This document shows, piece after piece, positions 1 through 10,634 of a stretch of 64,000 nucleotides of DNA. This stretch comes from Branchiostoma lanceolatum. Its lineage: Eukaryota; Chordata; Leptocardii; Amphioxiformes; Branchiostomatidae. The translations under genes and the position numbers were made by a program. The stretch is taken from positions 3,573,001 to 3,637,000 of the forward strand of contig NC_089731.1 in NCBI RefSeq assembly GCF_035083965.1. The letters are read 5' to 3'. The stretch's first letter is position 1, and every line of letters starts with the position of its first letter. The notes beneath the pieces are model-generated. The model saw nothing but the letters and a program-made list of their open reading frames with translations. It had not been told where the DNA came from and did no database searches.

Positions 1-1106
1 ATACTTCACGGAGAATTGTGTCCTACGGACTCTTGTTTTAACTTTCATTTATAATAAGCTCATATCAACCTGCAGGCGACCTTTCAGTGAGCAAGCACAC
101 ATGCCAGGCACTGCCTTAAGGGGAGGGACCTCTTAATAGACATGCGCAGAAAGCCCAGTTTGAAGGTCCACGCTTATTTTCTTGTTATTATTTTTGAGAA
201 TTTTTTCCTGGTGAAATCTTTGGTCAATTTTGGCCAGTTTTCAGGCAGGGGGACCAGACATGTGTTTAATTTTCAAATCCAGAAATAAATTGTGACCTTT
301 GACCTTTGTTGTGGTATAGAATTGCATCATTTGGGAGGGGATTTTCCCCTACTAGACCAGTGATTCCCAGCTGCAGGGGGTAAGATCAGGGTTTGTTTAC
401 GTTCAAACACGTCTAGTGCGTTAGAATGCAGGAGTCGAACCCCGGCTTTTTCCAAAAACGGCAACTAGACATGTTTAGCTGTCCAGTGGATGGAAGTTTT
501 TGGACATTGAAATACTGTTAAGTGTACTTTGAAGCCTGTTTTTGTTCCTTGTTTTGTATATAATCTGATGGAAGTCTGTTCAACTGTTCCCTCCCCTTAA
601 TGAACAAAGTGTAAAGGATATTAATTAAGAGTTTATTGCGAATTCTTGCCCGTAGGATAATTGCAAGTACATGTAACATGAAAAAGGATTGACAGTGTGT
701 TTAGGTGGATCATAAATTGCCTTTTATCGGCCCGACCTGATATAAGAAGAATTTGAGATGAAAGCTTGTTTACAACTGCCAGGATTAGGTAGGAAAGTTT
801 CGTCATTCGAGCGATAGGATACGAGCGAGACGCATTTTTCTATGAATGGTCGGCGCTGGCGGTACAACAGCGGCCTCGTGCGGATAGTGGGTACTTGCAG
901 TTTGAAATGCGATAAATATCGTTGTCACGGTTAGTTTGGGGTGAATCTTTTTTTGCTGCATGACGAACTCGTGTGCGTCCAGCAGAAAGTAAAACGACTC
1001 CATCTTTTTTTCTTTCTAGATTTTTAGTCATAAAGTTGCGTATTTCAACGTTGATTCGCAATGGAACAGCCTAACACAGGAATGAGACCTAAAAATGTTG
1101 TTGCAG
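1..1106. other. No gene seen; intron or flank left of the HYR-sushi exons
   Basis: I see no convincing coding exon here; the short open frames lack domain content and splice signals. It is probably intron of the HYR-sushi gene, whose earlier exons would lie to the left. Positions about 627-680 carry a dispersed-repeat tail (gtttattgcgaattcttgcc followed by attgcaagtacatgtaac). The same tail occurs near 31925-31985 and, on the other strand, near 56020-56070. Confidence 0.5.
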
Positions 1107-1904
1107 GAGTGACGGCTGTGAGGAGGATGCGGTTCCCCAAAGGCCGCATCACGTGGGGGCATTACAGCGTCCGGTACACCGCCAGGGACCGCGCCGGGAA
1201 CCACGCCGTCTGCAGGTTTAACATCCGCGTCACAAGTGAGCAGGGCATTTTCATCTTGGGTGGTGGGAAAATTTAGACCTTGCTGAGATGGAAAAAAGTG
1301 ATTTTAATCCAGTTTTAGCTCGCTGAAGAGCTAATCTTCCACTGGTCGTGACAGAGGGGACGGACACTATGTCCAGTATTTACAGGTAATTTGCACGAAG
1401 GAAATTCCCCTAGCTCTTTTCGACAAGTACAGTGAACAGTGGACCACGACTTAACGTCCCGTCCTAAGGACTGCGACCCTTTCCGGTGGCGACATAGCCG
1501 GGATCGAACCCGCGGATTATAATTCCAGATCGAGGCAAGGCCGCTAACCATTGGGCTACGCACGCTACTAATGGACTAATCTCCAAGCAGATCAGTCTTT
1601 GAGATGCGCCTTTTGTATATGATCCGCGAATCTTACTGTTACAAATATGATAATGCCTTTACTCTCCATTCCCACAGGACCAGGCTGCCCGCCCCTACCT
1701 CCCCCCGACCACGGTATCCTGACGTGTGACAGGTGGTCACACGGACAGTTCTGTGACCTGGCCTGCAATACCGGGTACACGCCACAGGGGGAGCTCGTGC
1801 GCTACGTGTGCGGCACCCACGGGACGTGGATGCCAAGAACTCCGCTACCCACCTGTATGCCCATTTCCACGACCTTTCCAGAAGAGGCTGTGACCGCTGA
1901 GTGA
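1107..1904 (+). CDS. HYR-sushi (CCP) extracellular protein, last two exons (5' incomplete)
   Basis: Two exons are visible: 1107-1235 and 1678-1904. The first follows a ttgttgcag acceptor and ends at a GTGAGC donor. It encodes the second half of a HYR domain (FPKGRITWGHYSVRYTARD, then AGNHAVCRFNIRVT). The second follows cattcccacag and encodes a sushi module with six cysteines, the selectin-like variant: GCPPLPPPDHG, FCDLACNTGY, YVCGTHGTW, PTC. The introns on both sides of the HYR exon are phase 1, as is usual for these mobile modules. The frame stops at TGA 1902-1904 soon after the sushi domain, so this looks like the C-terminus of a secreted or surface protein. HYR plus sushi is typical of hyalin, SRPX and SVEP1-type proteins, but I cannot say which. 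A weak alternative donor (GTATGC at 1855) would put the end elsewhere. Confidence 0.72.
1316..1575 (-). repeat. tRNA-derived SINE
   Basis: On the minus strand a tRNA-like head reads TAGCCCAATGG (box A) and GGTTCGATCCC (box B) at normal spacing. A non-tRNA body of about 190 bases follows. It lies in the intron between the HYR and sushi exons. It is not scored as a tRNA gene because the head is not closed by a matching acceptor stem. Confidence 0.65.
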
Positions 1905-1908
1905 CCGC

Positions 1909-2140
1909 TAAAGCCCCCCTCTCACTGGACCCGCGACACGTTGGCGGCGTCGCTGCGTCCTAAACTGAAGATTAATGTGTTACCCTTGACTTTATATCAT
2001 TCAAAACGCACAAGTATGACCCAAAAGACAACAAAACACAGAAATCTTAAAAAGATTCGTTTTTACATCGATGAAATTCGTTGAGTGCTTTGTCAATTCG
2101 ATCGACCGCAGCGACGCCGCCAGCGTGCCGCCAAAGATTC
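1909..2140. repeat. MITE-like inverted-repeat element, copy 1
   Basis: The left arm (ctcactggacccgcgacacg, continuing ttggcggcgtcgctgcgtcc) is the reverse complement of a right arm at about 2108-2133 (gcgacgccgccagcgtgccg). The core (acccttgact, acaagtatgacc, gacaacaaaacaca) is shared with a second copy at about 19005-19235. It sits directly after the stop codon of the HYR-sushi gene, so it may form part of its 3' untranslated region. Confidence 0.6.
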
Positions 2141-3058
2141 GACAGATCGCTCAACGAATTACACAGATAGAGAACTTTTTCTTAAAGCTGCACTATGTAA
2201 GATTTGGTCAATACAGAAAGTCAATTTTTCTACCATTTCTTTACATAGTATGTTGAATAAACATTGTAGAATGACATACCAGTATTCAGGAAGGAATGTT
2301 TCAACATCATTGCACTATATAAACCAGTTTAAAAACTGAACTTTCAAAGCCAGTTGGCAGTTGGGGCAGTGTGGCCACACAGGCTTATCACCCCAACTGC
2401 CCAGTGGGGTGCCTGATTACAGTTAACCACAGTTTCTGCCAAACGTCCTTATCAGAGTTCGAGCAGTTTTGAACGGGGGGAAATCTGCTTTATCAGTTCC
2501 CTACAAACTTGGCTAACATATTTTATCCTCATTCAAAAAGATATGAGTGTTTTTGAAGAAGATGATCTTCATAACATCATCTGTTATCTAGATCCACTGA
2601 AGTGTCGCTAAGTAATTAGCCTACCCAGGGGTCTTGCCAGTGTGCAGGATGTTGTTGTTTACACCAGGTTGAGGTGGTGTCACAGACTTTTGCAGCTTGT
2701 TTTTGTACAGTTAAAAAACACCGTACATGCCAGAAATAGACGAATTGATGATGGAAATATGCTGAAAAGTGGTTGTCCATGTCATTTGTATTAGGATTTG
2801 TTCACAAAAATATTTTCAATTTTTGAGCCAAAATGTTACATAGTGCAGCTTCTAAAACATTTCGTGCGTTGTATCTTAAATCATACATTTACATGTGCCA
2901 TGGTTTAAGTAACCACTAATGAGACCAAGGCTAGGGTTACAGAAATCCAATTCTAGTGGTAAGGTCAAAACTTCTAACTACATGTACATGTAAGTCTTGT
3001 AGATAAAACACTCGATCAATCAAACACTCACCGCGCCTCATATACCTCTATATACTAG
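2141..3058. other. Non-coding stretch, no gene seen
   Basis: AT-rich sequence without supported exons. A small imperfect hairpin (ggcagttgggg with ccccaactgcc) lies near 2352-2402. Nothing else is recognised. Confidence 0.5.
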
Positions 3059-3215
3059 GCTTACCTTACCTTACCTTACCTTACCTTACCTTACCTTACC
3101 TTACCTTACCTTACCTTACCTTACCTTACCTTTACCTTACCTTACCTTACCTTACCTTACCTTACCATGCTTACCTTACCATGCTTACCTTTCCTTGCCT
3201 TACCTTAGGTCCTCC
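3059..3215. repeat. (TTACC)n pentanucleotide microsatellite
   Basis: Near-perfect tandem TTACC units over about 110 bases, followed by degenerate units (ttaccatgc, ttaccttagg). Confidence 0.95.
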
Positions 3216-3266
3216 TGTGCCTATACGCTAATGGTATAAAGCAGAACTTTTTTTGCTCTCATGATT

Positions 3267-3540
3267 TAGTAGATGAAAAATTGTCGCACTTTGGCTAATT
3301 TACTAAAGATATTGGATGGTGTAAAGAAATGATATTAGACTAACTTGCTGTTTTATAATCAGTATCAGATTAACCTTGTTACATGTATACACAAAGCGGT
3401 AGTATCATATTCTCCAAGCTGAGGCTTCGATCGAGAGGGGTAGTTTTGTCTGGGATTATTAACGTTCCTCTCCTCTCATCGAAGCCTCTGCTTGGAGAAT
3501 ACTCAGAGTATCATCAATAAACCACGAACGACCGTGACTT
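3267..3540 (+). pseudogene. Orphan zinc-finger 3' end (relic of a lost paralogue)
   Basis: This block matches the 3' flank of the intact zinc-finger genes: a gatgaaaaattgtcgcac segment, a 'taac(c/t)ttg' run, and a poly(A)-signal block aataaaccacgaacgaccgtg at 3516. The equivalent block ends ZNF-E (aataaaacacgaacgattgtg at 21927). No fingers remain upstream, so it is best read as the tail of a deleted or dead copy. An imperfect hairpin at 3408-3492 (tattctccaagc...gcttggagaata) interrupts it. Confidence 0.5.
3408..3492. repeat. Imperfect inverted repeat (fold-back/MITE-like)
   Basis: The arms tattctccaagctgaggctt and its approximate reverse complement (aagcctctgcttggagaata) pair over about 35 bases around a short loop. 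A related cctctgcttggagagtac occurs at 21733-21750, in the 3' flank of ZNF-E. Confidence 0.6.
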
Positions 3541-5020
3541 ACACGCGTAATGTTGTTTTAAAATGAAATGTTATTCTGATATAGAATTTGAACATAATTT
3601 GTAGTACTTGGACCTGACACTTTTGACCTGGTCCCGGACCGCACCTGGATTTTTTGTACCGGTACCCACCCCTAATTCTCCATGGCCAGCAAGTTATACA
3701 TGTACTTTTTACAGATCACAAACACGACACACAAACGCTGACGAAAACATAACCTTCTCGGCAAAAGTAATAACTGTGGCACCTCTAGTCTTTAGGAAAG
3801 TACTCATGCACAACTCGCGAAAATTGTACGTCTTGTAGGTTCAAGACATCTTTTTGTCTAGACCTCGACTTACCAGGGGAAAGGTCAGGGGTTATCATTC
3901 AGGGACTGCTCTCGTACCCAGAGCTCAATCTTGTGTCCCGAAGTTACCAACGTTGTTATTCTTGTATTGTAACGGAGTCTATAGATGCTACGCTAACATT
4001 TTTGAGCATAGCAATACACTGACATCCCTTACCCGTATTATACATTAGGGTATAACAGATAACACACCAACAAGCACACTATCCTGGACACGAGACCACA
4101 TTTTTGACCTTTGATCCTTATCCGAGGGGACACTGGCAGTTCGACTCCTGAAAAGCCTGCGTTCAGAAGTTCTAAACTCAGAGGTTTTCAGGGATTTGGA
4201 GTTTATATTTCTTCACGTCCACATCAAAGTAGGTATTGCAGGTAACATATGTTAAGCATTTCGCGTGTGAATGTAGAGCTAAAAGTTTGATTTGAATGAA
4301 TTTTTGCTGTTTTTCGGACTTCAATTTTTGGCGGGCTACCGGGGGTGGGAGGGGGGCATGCACAACAACAACAAAATTAACATGCAACTGTATACTAATT
4401 CTTGACTTTTCGAGCACACATTGCCTTCTTCTAACAGCTAACAGAATAGCTAAGAGGATTTTTAAGTGCTTCCTTCGTGTGGATCTGGCTTAATCTCAGT
4501 ACCTTTCGCATGTTTTTGCACTAGTACTAGTCCTAGTAGTACATGTATAGATCTACACCTTTCCAGTATTGCACTTTTTGGCAGTGCCTCAGGGGCGAGA
4601 CTATTTTTTTTGTCGTGAGGGAGAAACCCTCAAACTTTGAGGATGATAAAACAGCAAACGCTGCCTTGGGGGAGGGCTATATCTCATCTCTTCAGAGAAA
4701 CCTCCTAATCTTTACTACGTAGTAAGCAGATAATGGAAGGGATAGGGCAACGTTTAACTGACTGGTTTGAACATCGGTTAATGAAACCTGATGAGAAGTC
4801 TAAACTATCAATACATCTGTAAATACAATGAGAAATACACGTCGATATAAGATATTTTGATTTCCTCATGTTTACAATACCTTCTAGTTTCGTTTGTTTC
4901 TTTACCAAGCTTTTTTCTACTATGCTCTAGGTCAACGAGCAATACATGTTGACAAGAAATGTTTTTTTTTTTACATTATTTTCTTATACCTACTGTCCTG
5001 TCTAGGTTTCGTATTTATTC
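3541..5020. other. Non-coding stretch upstream of ZNF-A
   Basis: No exon is supported. The segment near 4665-4800 (gggagggctat, then agcagataatgg, then ggtttgaacatcggtt) resembles 11875-11975 upstream of ZNF-C. It is therefore part of the duplicated upstream region of the zinc-finger cluster. Confidence 0.5.
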
Positions 5021-5264
5021 AACAAGCTTTCCTCTTTTACCTAATGCATGTTGTCTGATATCTCTCCTTGCAAATCATCGCGTATATAGCATTATACTTC
5101 GCTTTGTGCCAGCATCAAGTGTAAACCTACTAAACCGGTTTTACCACCAATCATAAGGTGCATAAAACACTCAACCAAGTGACTCTGTCGTCACTCCAAA
5201 GACCGAGTTGGTTTTGCCGCTGAGATATCCTGCAGTCTGTTGGTTTGAAGTGTTTCATTTTGGT
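5021..5264 (+). promoter_or_regulatory. ZNF-A 5' module: octamer-like site, AACCGGTT, TATA-like box, exon 1 donor
   Basis: Shared layout of the cluster's upstream module: acaagctttcctctttta (5021), a diverged octamer (TTGCAAAT), AACCGGTT (5133-5140), CATAAAAC (5161), then gagatatcctgcagtctgtt and a splice donor (GTGAGTACAG at 5263). I infer a short non-coding first exon spliced to the acceptor at 6727-6728. ATGCAAAT is the known POU octamer, and AACCGGTT is the known core of Grainyhead-type sites. Their use here is inference. Confidence 0.5.
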
Positions 5265-6733
5265 GAGTACAGTTAATATTGTTTTATCTCTAGTACCTTT
5301 GATAGCTACCAAGTGGCAAATTGGACAACAAGTTATCATTTATTTCTCTTTAGCAAGATCTTGGAGGTATAGAAGGAGAGTTACTACTAAGCAGCTTTTT
5401 GCTCAACCATGTGAGGCCAGAGTTTGTTTGAACCTTTGTTTATTCATGATAAGCTCAAATCGGCACGCAGGCCGCTTTTCATTGAGGTCATGAGGGAAGA
5501 GGTAAGGGTCAGATACAATATAACAGAGATGCACAGTCATTTGAGTCCTAATAACTCTATCGACATAAATCATTACATGTTTATGGTACAGCAATATACA
5601 ATTTCTACAACATACAACATAAAGTAGGGCGAAAGCTGGTTCATGGTCCGTGTCCGTTCGTTTAGTTCTTTTCCGTTACTTCAAGAGTCTCTTAAAGGAA
5701 GTCAGATTCGGAGCCGTACGTGTGTCTGGCGGTAGGCTGTTCCAGAGTGCGTACTGAATCAAAAACGAATATGATTTGGCCAGGACAATCAGGGAAAATT
5801 TCTCATTGACAATAGCCTGTGTTTATACAAACTCTCGCTATCATTGACAAGTGTGGTGAGATCTTTAACGTGCTCGTCTCGTGGTGCCTGCGACGGCGTC
5901 CTTAGCCACGGACTATGACTAATGTATATCCCCACTAATGTATATCCCCAAAGAACCGATATACATGGCAGAAAGTCTCCATACATACTAGTATCTTGGC
6001 TGTGGGAAACAACATTCGATGAAGACGTGCCGTTAAGTTTACACCGTAAGGCGTAAATACACACGTTGTAGAGTACAGACAGTTGGAATATTCAGTATTA
6101 TGATAGAGTTAAACGTGTTGTTCAGTCTCGCTTTAGGCCTGTCCCGCTATGCCAGCTGGAAATAGTAGAGCCCTGTGGATTATTGTCTGCACAAGATTAG
6201 CTTTGCTGTTCTGCTATTCAAACCGTAGATTTGTCTTTTTTCTTTGTTGTTACATATTTTGCCCGCACTTTGATGTCGTATAGCTGTAACTCATTGTTAT
6301 GCCATTTCAATGTGAAAGAAAACCTAACATCTTATACAATTTCGTGTTTATTGCCATGTTTGTTTTACGTGTAGCGTCTTTCCCCGTTTCTCTTTGATCT
6401 CTTCTTATGCAAAATTGTTGCTGGTATGTAAAGTGTGTACAATCAACGACGGCCGTCTAAACCAACTTTACCGTTACGTGTATCTTATAATCTATCATTT
6501 CAATGACACCATATAATGTCCCTGATTACATTAATTAGAGTGTTGACATAAGAAATACATCTACCCGAGTTAATAGCCAATACTACGGTTGTTTCAGCTA
6601 AACATGTACACTACGTTGATGAAGATTAGACATCAAGAAAAAAAACGTTTGTGCAGTTTATTGAAAACAATTCAGGTGAATTGTTATTGCTAACTTTTGA
6701 CTTACGATGTAACTTCTCTTTTTAACAGCCATC

Positions 6734-7579
6734 ATGGATAATAGAGCTGAAACCAATCGACACTCAGATGAGAATGCGGACGAACTAGGGGAAAACAAAA
6801 AGGAGACCAACAGCATGGAGACACAGATACATCCTGACAGGCTGCACAAGGGGTCTAACAGACCATCAACGGGAGATAAGAAGAAGAAACAACACAGATG
6901 TGAGGAGTGCAACAAGCAGTTCAGAAAATTGAGTGATCTGGTTAGACACATCCGAACTCACACCGGGGAGAGACCTTTCGGATGTGAGGAGTGCGGAAAA
7001 AAGTTCAGTCATCTGAGCCATCTTAGGGGACATGTGAGGATACACACTGGTGAGAAACCGTACCTGTGTGGGGAGTGCGGCAAACAGTTCTGTCGCCTTG
7101 GTGGTCTGAAGACTCACATGCTAACTCATACTGGGGAGAAGCCTTACGGATGTGGGGAGTGTGGCAAAGACTTCAGCCAGCTGAGTCATTTTAAGATTCA
7201 CATGCGAACTCACACGGGAGAGAAACCATACGGATGTGATGAGTGTGGTAAACAGTTCTGTCAGTTGAGTAATCTGAAGAGTCACATGAAGACACATACC
7301 GGTGAGAAACCGTACCAGTGTGAGGAATGCAACAAACGCTTCAGCCTATCAGGTCTTCTGAAGACCCACATGCGGACTCACACCGGGGAGAAACCTTACG
7401 GGTGCGGGGAGTGCGGCAAACAGTTCAGTCAACTGGATACTCTGCAGGGACATATATTGACTCACACTGGGGAGAAACCTTACCGGTGTGGGCAATGCGG
7501 TAGAAAGGTCAGCTCGTTGAGTAATCTGAAAAAGCACATGAAGACACACTCTAGCAGACAGCCGTACACACCGGTGTGA
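6734..7579 (+). CDS. C2H2 zinc-finger protein ZNF-A, 8 fingers
   Basis: A 281-residue protein in one exon, starting five bases after a strong acceptor (ctttttaacag, AG 6727-6728). Residues 1-54 are a charged, low-complexity N-terminus with no KRAB, SCAN, BTB or ZAD domain ([19 protein letters not shown]). Eight uninterrupted C2H2 fingers follow, joined by TGEKP/TGERP linkers and ending [11 protein letters not shown]. Predicted contact residues (-1,2,3,6) run KSDR, HSHG, RGGT, QSHI, QSNS, LGLT, QDTG, SSNK. The last finger has V in place of the core F (GRKVSS), so it may fold weakly. It is probably a nuclear DNA-binding factor; target and effect are unknown. Its N-terminus is closest to that of ZNF-E. 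Fingers 3-4 match ZNF-C fingers 5-6 almost exactly. Confidence 0.9.
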   Translation: MDNRAETNRHSDENADELGENKKETNSMETQIHPDRLHKGSNRPSTGDKKKKQHRCEECNKQFRKLSDLVRHIRTHTGERPFGCEECGKKFSHLSHLRGHVRIHTGEKPYLCGECGKQFCRLGGLKTHMLTHTGEKPYGCGECGKDFSQLSHFKIHMRTHTGEKPYGCDECGKQFCQLSNLKSHMKTHTGEKPYQCEECNKRFSLSGLLKTHMRTHTGEKPYGCGECGKQFSQLDTLQGHILTHTGEKPYRCGQCGRKVSSLSNLKKHMKTHSSRQPYTPV

Positions 7580-8220
7580 TAGTTAACGTCAAAGGAAGTG
7601 TGAAGTCCCGGGGTAGTCGAAAGAATAAGAAGAAGCGCTTTTTAGATACAGGGACGCTGCACCTGCACTGTTTGTTTTAGATTCAAATAGATGTCGTCGT
7701 TCAATGATATAAGAAACGGCATAAAACGTAGGAAGTGTTCTCTTCTACCATAGATACCTCTGTAAATAAGGGATATTAACATTCATCATATGCAATGTTA
7801 TCTTTGAGATCACGATCCTAATGTATATGTACAGTGGAAAACGTTGAGCCTATAGCTCGTTTGCTTGTTTGGCATTAGTCTGCTTGTAGTTAAGACCTAA
7901 CTTAATCTGTAGTGTTTAACTGTGTTTACTTGAACTAGAGGGTATCATCATCATCATTATTCATCCGGAATTACCCCGGTGAGATACAATCAATTAAGTT
8001 GGTATAGAATAGTACTATTCTTGCTGGCATCAACCCTATGTCTATTATACTAATGCTGTTATCATGTAAGACTCGTATGCAAGTTCATATCATTAATACT
8101 ATTGAATTTGTCAAATAACCTGTTATATTTTAGCTTTAGATTAACATCATTGTTTTAGGTCTTCGCCATTTGTCATACTGTGTCATTTCTAATAAATAAA
8201 AGACACAAACAATTGTGACC
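7580..8220 (+). other. ZNF-A 3' untranslated region and poly(A) signal
   Basis: It is homologous to the 3' flanks of the other cluster genes (acctctgtaaataa, gagatcacgatcctaatg, gccatttgtcatactgtgtc). It ends at overlapping AATAAA signals at 8191-8200. Confidence 0.6.
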
Positions 8221-8348
8221 TATTCGTAGAGCTTTTTTTTCTTTTCCGAGAGAAAACCGAGCAAAACGATATGTTTTCAAAGGCGTCGCATGCTCAATCA
8301 TATAACGCGTTCGGTAACGGTATTTTCACGTATGGTGATGTAGAAAGG

Positions 8349-8850
8349 TCAAGCAAACGTCAACAATCTTTTGTCTTTGTCTTTTTATTTCGCACAGGTA
8401 AAAGAATTTTACATACATATGACAGATCAATACACATAGTGCCGGGGAAGGTAGAGACCAATGTGGTCTATAATATTCCATCCCCATTTTTCAAACAGAA
8501 TAAATTACAATGATAAATTAAGATATAGAGAAAAAATGACAACTTAGTATCGTAACAAATAACAAATCAACAACTAATAATAACAATAACAAAAAACAAG
8601 AACTAAATTATTATATATAAAGACACAATTACCTAACTGGACACAGAAAAATTACCAACTAAGTAAGCAAGGAAACAATTCGATAAATAATAACGATGCA
8701 AATAACGACAAGCATATATAACAACACAAGTCAATAACACAAAAAATGCACGCAGACATGCAGGATATAAATGAAATCCAAAGAATAGAAGGTTAAGCAA
8801 AGGATTGATTGAACAATTACAATGAGATCGACGAGAAGAAAATGTCCGTT
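8349..8850 (+). pseudogene. LRR-receptor tail relic upstream of ZNF-B, split by a LINE
   Basis: The pieces gtcaagcaaacgtcaaca (8352-8369) and acaatgagatcgacgagaag (from about 8816) are consecutive in the cytoplasmic-tail coding sequence of the LRR receptor at 26610-26660 and in the relic at 11298. Here they are separated by about 440 bp of foreign sequence. Confidence 0.55.
8370..8812 (-). repeat. 5'-truncated non-LTR retrotransposon 3' end
   Basis: Read on the minus strand it ends with ...TTTTACCTGTGCGAAATAAA followed by an (AAAGAC)-type tail, a familiar non-LTR 3' terminus. It interrupts the LRR-tail relic. Short repeats flank it (aacaat on the left at about 8366, aacaat on the right at about 8811), as expected for a target-site duplication. 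No reverse-transcriptase reading frame remains. Confidence 0.55.
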
Positions 8851-8929
8851 GAACCATGTGAAGTCCGTGTGTGTACTTAGTCAAGAACGAGTATGATTTG
8901 GCCATGGCGAATCGGGAAAACCATAATTG

Positions 8930-9060
8930 ATACTTGTAGTGAGATCTTTAACGTACCTCAGCCACGTGTACTAGTATGAAAAATAGAGCCCTGTGGATGG
9001 TTGTCTGCACAAGTTTTACCTTGCTGTCCTGCTATCTGTATCGTAAATTTTGTTTGTTTA
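8930..9060 (+). promoter_or_regulatory. Conserved upstream block of ZNF-B (aatagagccctgtgga block)
   Basis: The segment gagatctttaacgtacctca to aatagagccctgtgga and gttgtctgcacaag recurs upstream of ZNF-A (about 6160), ZNF-C (12565-12670) and, diverged, ZNF-E (about 19415). Such retention suggests a shared regulatory or transcribed leader region. ZNF-B shows no intact exon-1 donor module in the expected place. Confidence 0.4.
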
Positions 9061-9242
9061 TTGAAATTTACGATACCTTCACAGTTGCAGTGTCATGTAA
9101 CGCAAGATCGAACATTTCCATGTTTGTTTGACTTTTACTGGTAAAGCGTCGCTCCCGTTTGTAGCAGGGAGTATTTTGACATTGTGACATTTTCAGTGCA
9201 TTCGATTTCAAGTCATGCTTTCTGTTGAATTGTGATTGCTTA

Positions 9243-9830
9243 CGGTCCATTTTTTCACACAGCTGTCATGGCAAACAACCAGCACTCAGCTGGAAATGCA
9301 GAGGGACTAGGAGGAGGTCCCATCGTCAACATGGCGACCAACAACATGGCGATACAGATGCAGTCTGACATAGCACATAACAATCCACAATACAGATAGA
9401 CGAAATATGCAGAAAAAATGTATACAAATAATTGGCATATACTGTATTATGACTCACGGTCCATTTTTTCACACAGCTGTCATGGCAAACAACCAGTCCT
9501 CAGCTGGAAATGCGGAGGGACTAGGAGGAGGTTCCATCTTCAACATGGCGACCAACAGCATGGCGATACAGACGCAGTCTGACATAGCACATAACAATCC
9601 ACAATACAGATAGACGAAATATGCAGAAAAAATGTATACAAATAATTGGCATATACTGTATTATGACTCACGGTCCATTTTTTCGCACAGCTGTCATGGC
9701 AAACAACCGGCACTCAGCTGGAAATGCGGAGGGACTAGGAGGAGGTTCCATCAACAACATGGCGACCAACAACATGGCGATACAGACGCAGTCTGACAGA
9801 CCGCACGAGGAGTCTTACAATCCACAATTG
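9243..9830 (+). repeat. 214-bp tandem triplication of the ZNF-B start exon
   Basis: Three copies begin at 9243, 9457 and 9671. Each has the cggtccattttttc(a/g)cacag acceptor and the start codon (ATG at 9268, 9482 and 9696, exactly 214 apart). Copies 1 and 2 encode 43-residue frames (MANNQ...NPQYR) ending in TAG. Only copy 3 continues into the finger array. Confidence 0.9.
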
Positions 9831-10634
9831 CCTGAATTGGAAATTGATACGAAGAAGAAACGACACAGATGTGAGGAGTGCAGCAAGCAGTTCCGCACAC
9901 CGAGTGAGCTGGTTAGACACATGCGGACTCACACCGGGGAGAAACCTTTTGGATGTGAGGAGTGTGGCAAAAAGTTCTGTCGACTGGATGATCTGAGACA
10001 ACATATCAAAACACACACTGGGGAGAAACCTTATCAATGTGAGGAGTGCGGAAAAAAATTCCGTCATCGGAGTCATCTGAAGGAACATATGAGGACACAC
10101 ACTGGTGAGAAACCGCACCAGTGTGATATGTGCAATAAACGCTTCAGTCTACCAGGTCCTCTGAAGATCCACATGCGAACTCACACTGGTGAGAAACCGT
10201 ACGTATGTGGGGAGTGTGGCAAACAATTCAGTCAGTTGGGTAGTCTGAACAACCACCTGATGATACACACGGGTGAGAAACCGTACCGGTGTGAGGAGTG
10301 CGGGAAACAGTTTAGTCAGCCGTGTCATCTGAAGTACCACATGAAGACACACACTGGTGAGAAACCTCACCAGTGTGAGAAATGCAGTAAAAGCTTTAGT
10401 CTACCAGGTCATCTGAAGGTTCACAAGCGAACTCACACCGGAGAGAAACCTTACGGATGTGAGAAGTGCGGCAAACAGTTTAGCCTGTTGAGTTCGCTTA
10501 AGAAACATATACGAACTCATACTGGTGAGAAACCGTACGGATGTGAGGACTGCGACAGGCAGTTCACCCAGCAGCATAATCTGAAGAATCACATGAAGAC
10601 TCACACTAGCAAACCACCATGCCCATCTGTGTAA
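9696..10634 (+). CDS. C2H2 zinc-finger protein ZNF-B, 9 fingers
   Basis: A 312-residue protein in one exon. I chose ATG 9696, six bases after the cgcacag acceptor, because this start position is shared by the paralogues. The longer frame from 9621 would run through intron sequence. The N-terminus ([19 protein letters not shown]) is of the same type as in ZNF-C and has no known effector domain. Nine C2H2 fingers with TGEKP linkers run to the end, TSKPPCPSV. Finger types FSLPG-LK-H alternate with FSQLG-LK-H. It is probably a nuclear sequence-specific DNA-binding protein of a lineage-specific family. The start exon exists in three tandem copies, so splicing to the first or second acceptor would give only a 43-residue peptide. 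Confidence 0.88.
   Translation: MANNRHSAGNAEGLGGGSINNMATNNMAIQTQSDRPHEESYNPQLPELEIDTKKKRHRCEECSKQFRTPSELVRHMRTHTGEKPFGCEECGKKFCRLDDLRQHIKTHTGEKPYQCEECGKKFRHRSHLKEHMRTHTGEKPHQCDMCNKRFSLPGPLKIHMRTHTGEKPYVCGECGKQFSQLGSLNNHLMIHTGEKPYRCEECGKQFSQPCHLKYHMKTHTGEKPHQCEKCSKSFSLPGHLKVHKRTHTGEKPYGCEKCGKQFSLLSSLKKHIRTHTGEKPYGCEDCDRQFTQQHNLKNHMKTHTSKPPCPSV

Noticed and set aside
803..1061. Minus-strand frames of 66 and 73 residues left of the HYR exon
   Set aside because: They have no domain, splice signal or composition bias; chance open frames.
1490..1570. Possible tRNA gene on the minus strand
   Set aside because: Boxes A and B are present, but the acceptor stem does not close and a SINE body follows.
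3059..3215. TTACC array considered as a telomere or CRISPR-like array
   Set aside because: It is a simple pentanucleotide microsatellite without spacers and differs from the telomere unit.
9621..9695. N-terminal extension of ZNF-B from ATG 9621
   Set aside because: It lies in the triplicated intron sequence upstream of the acceptor.
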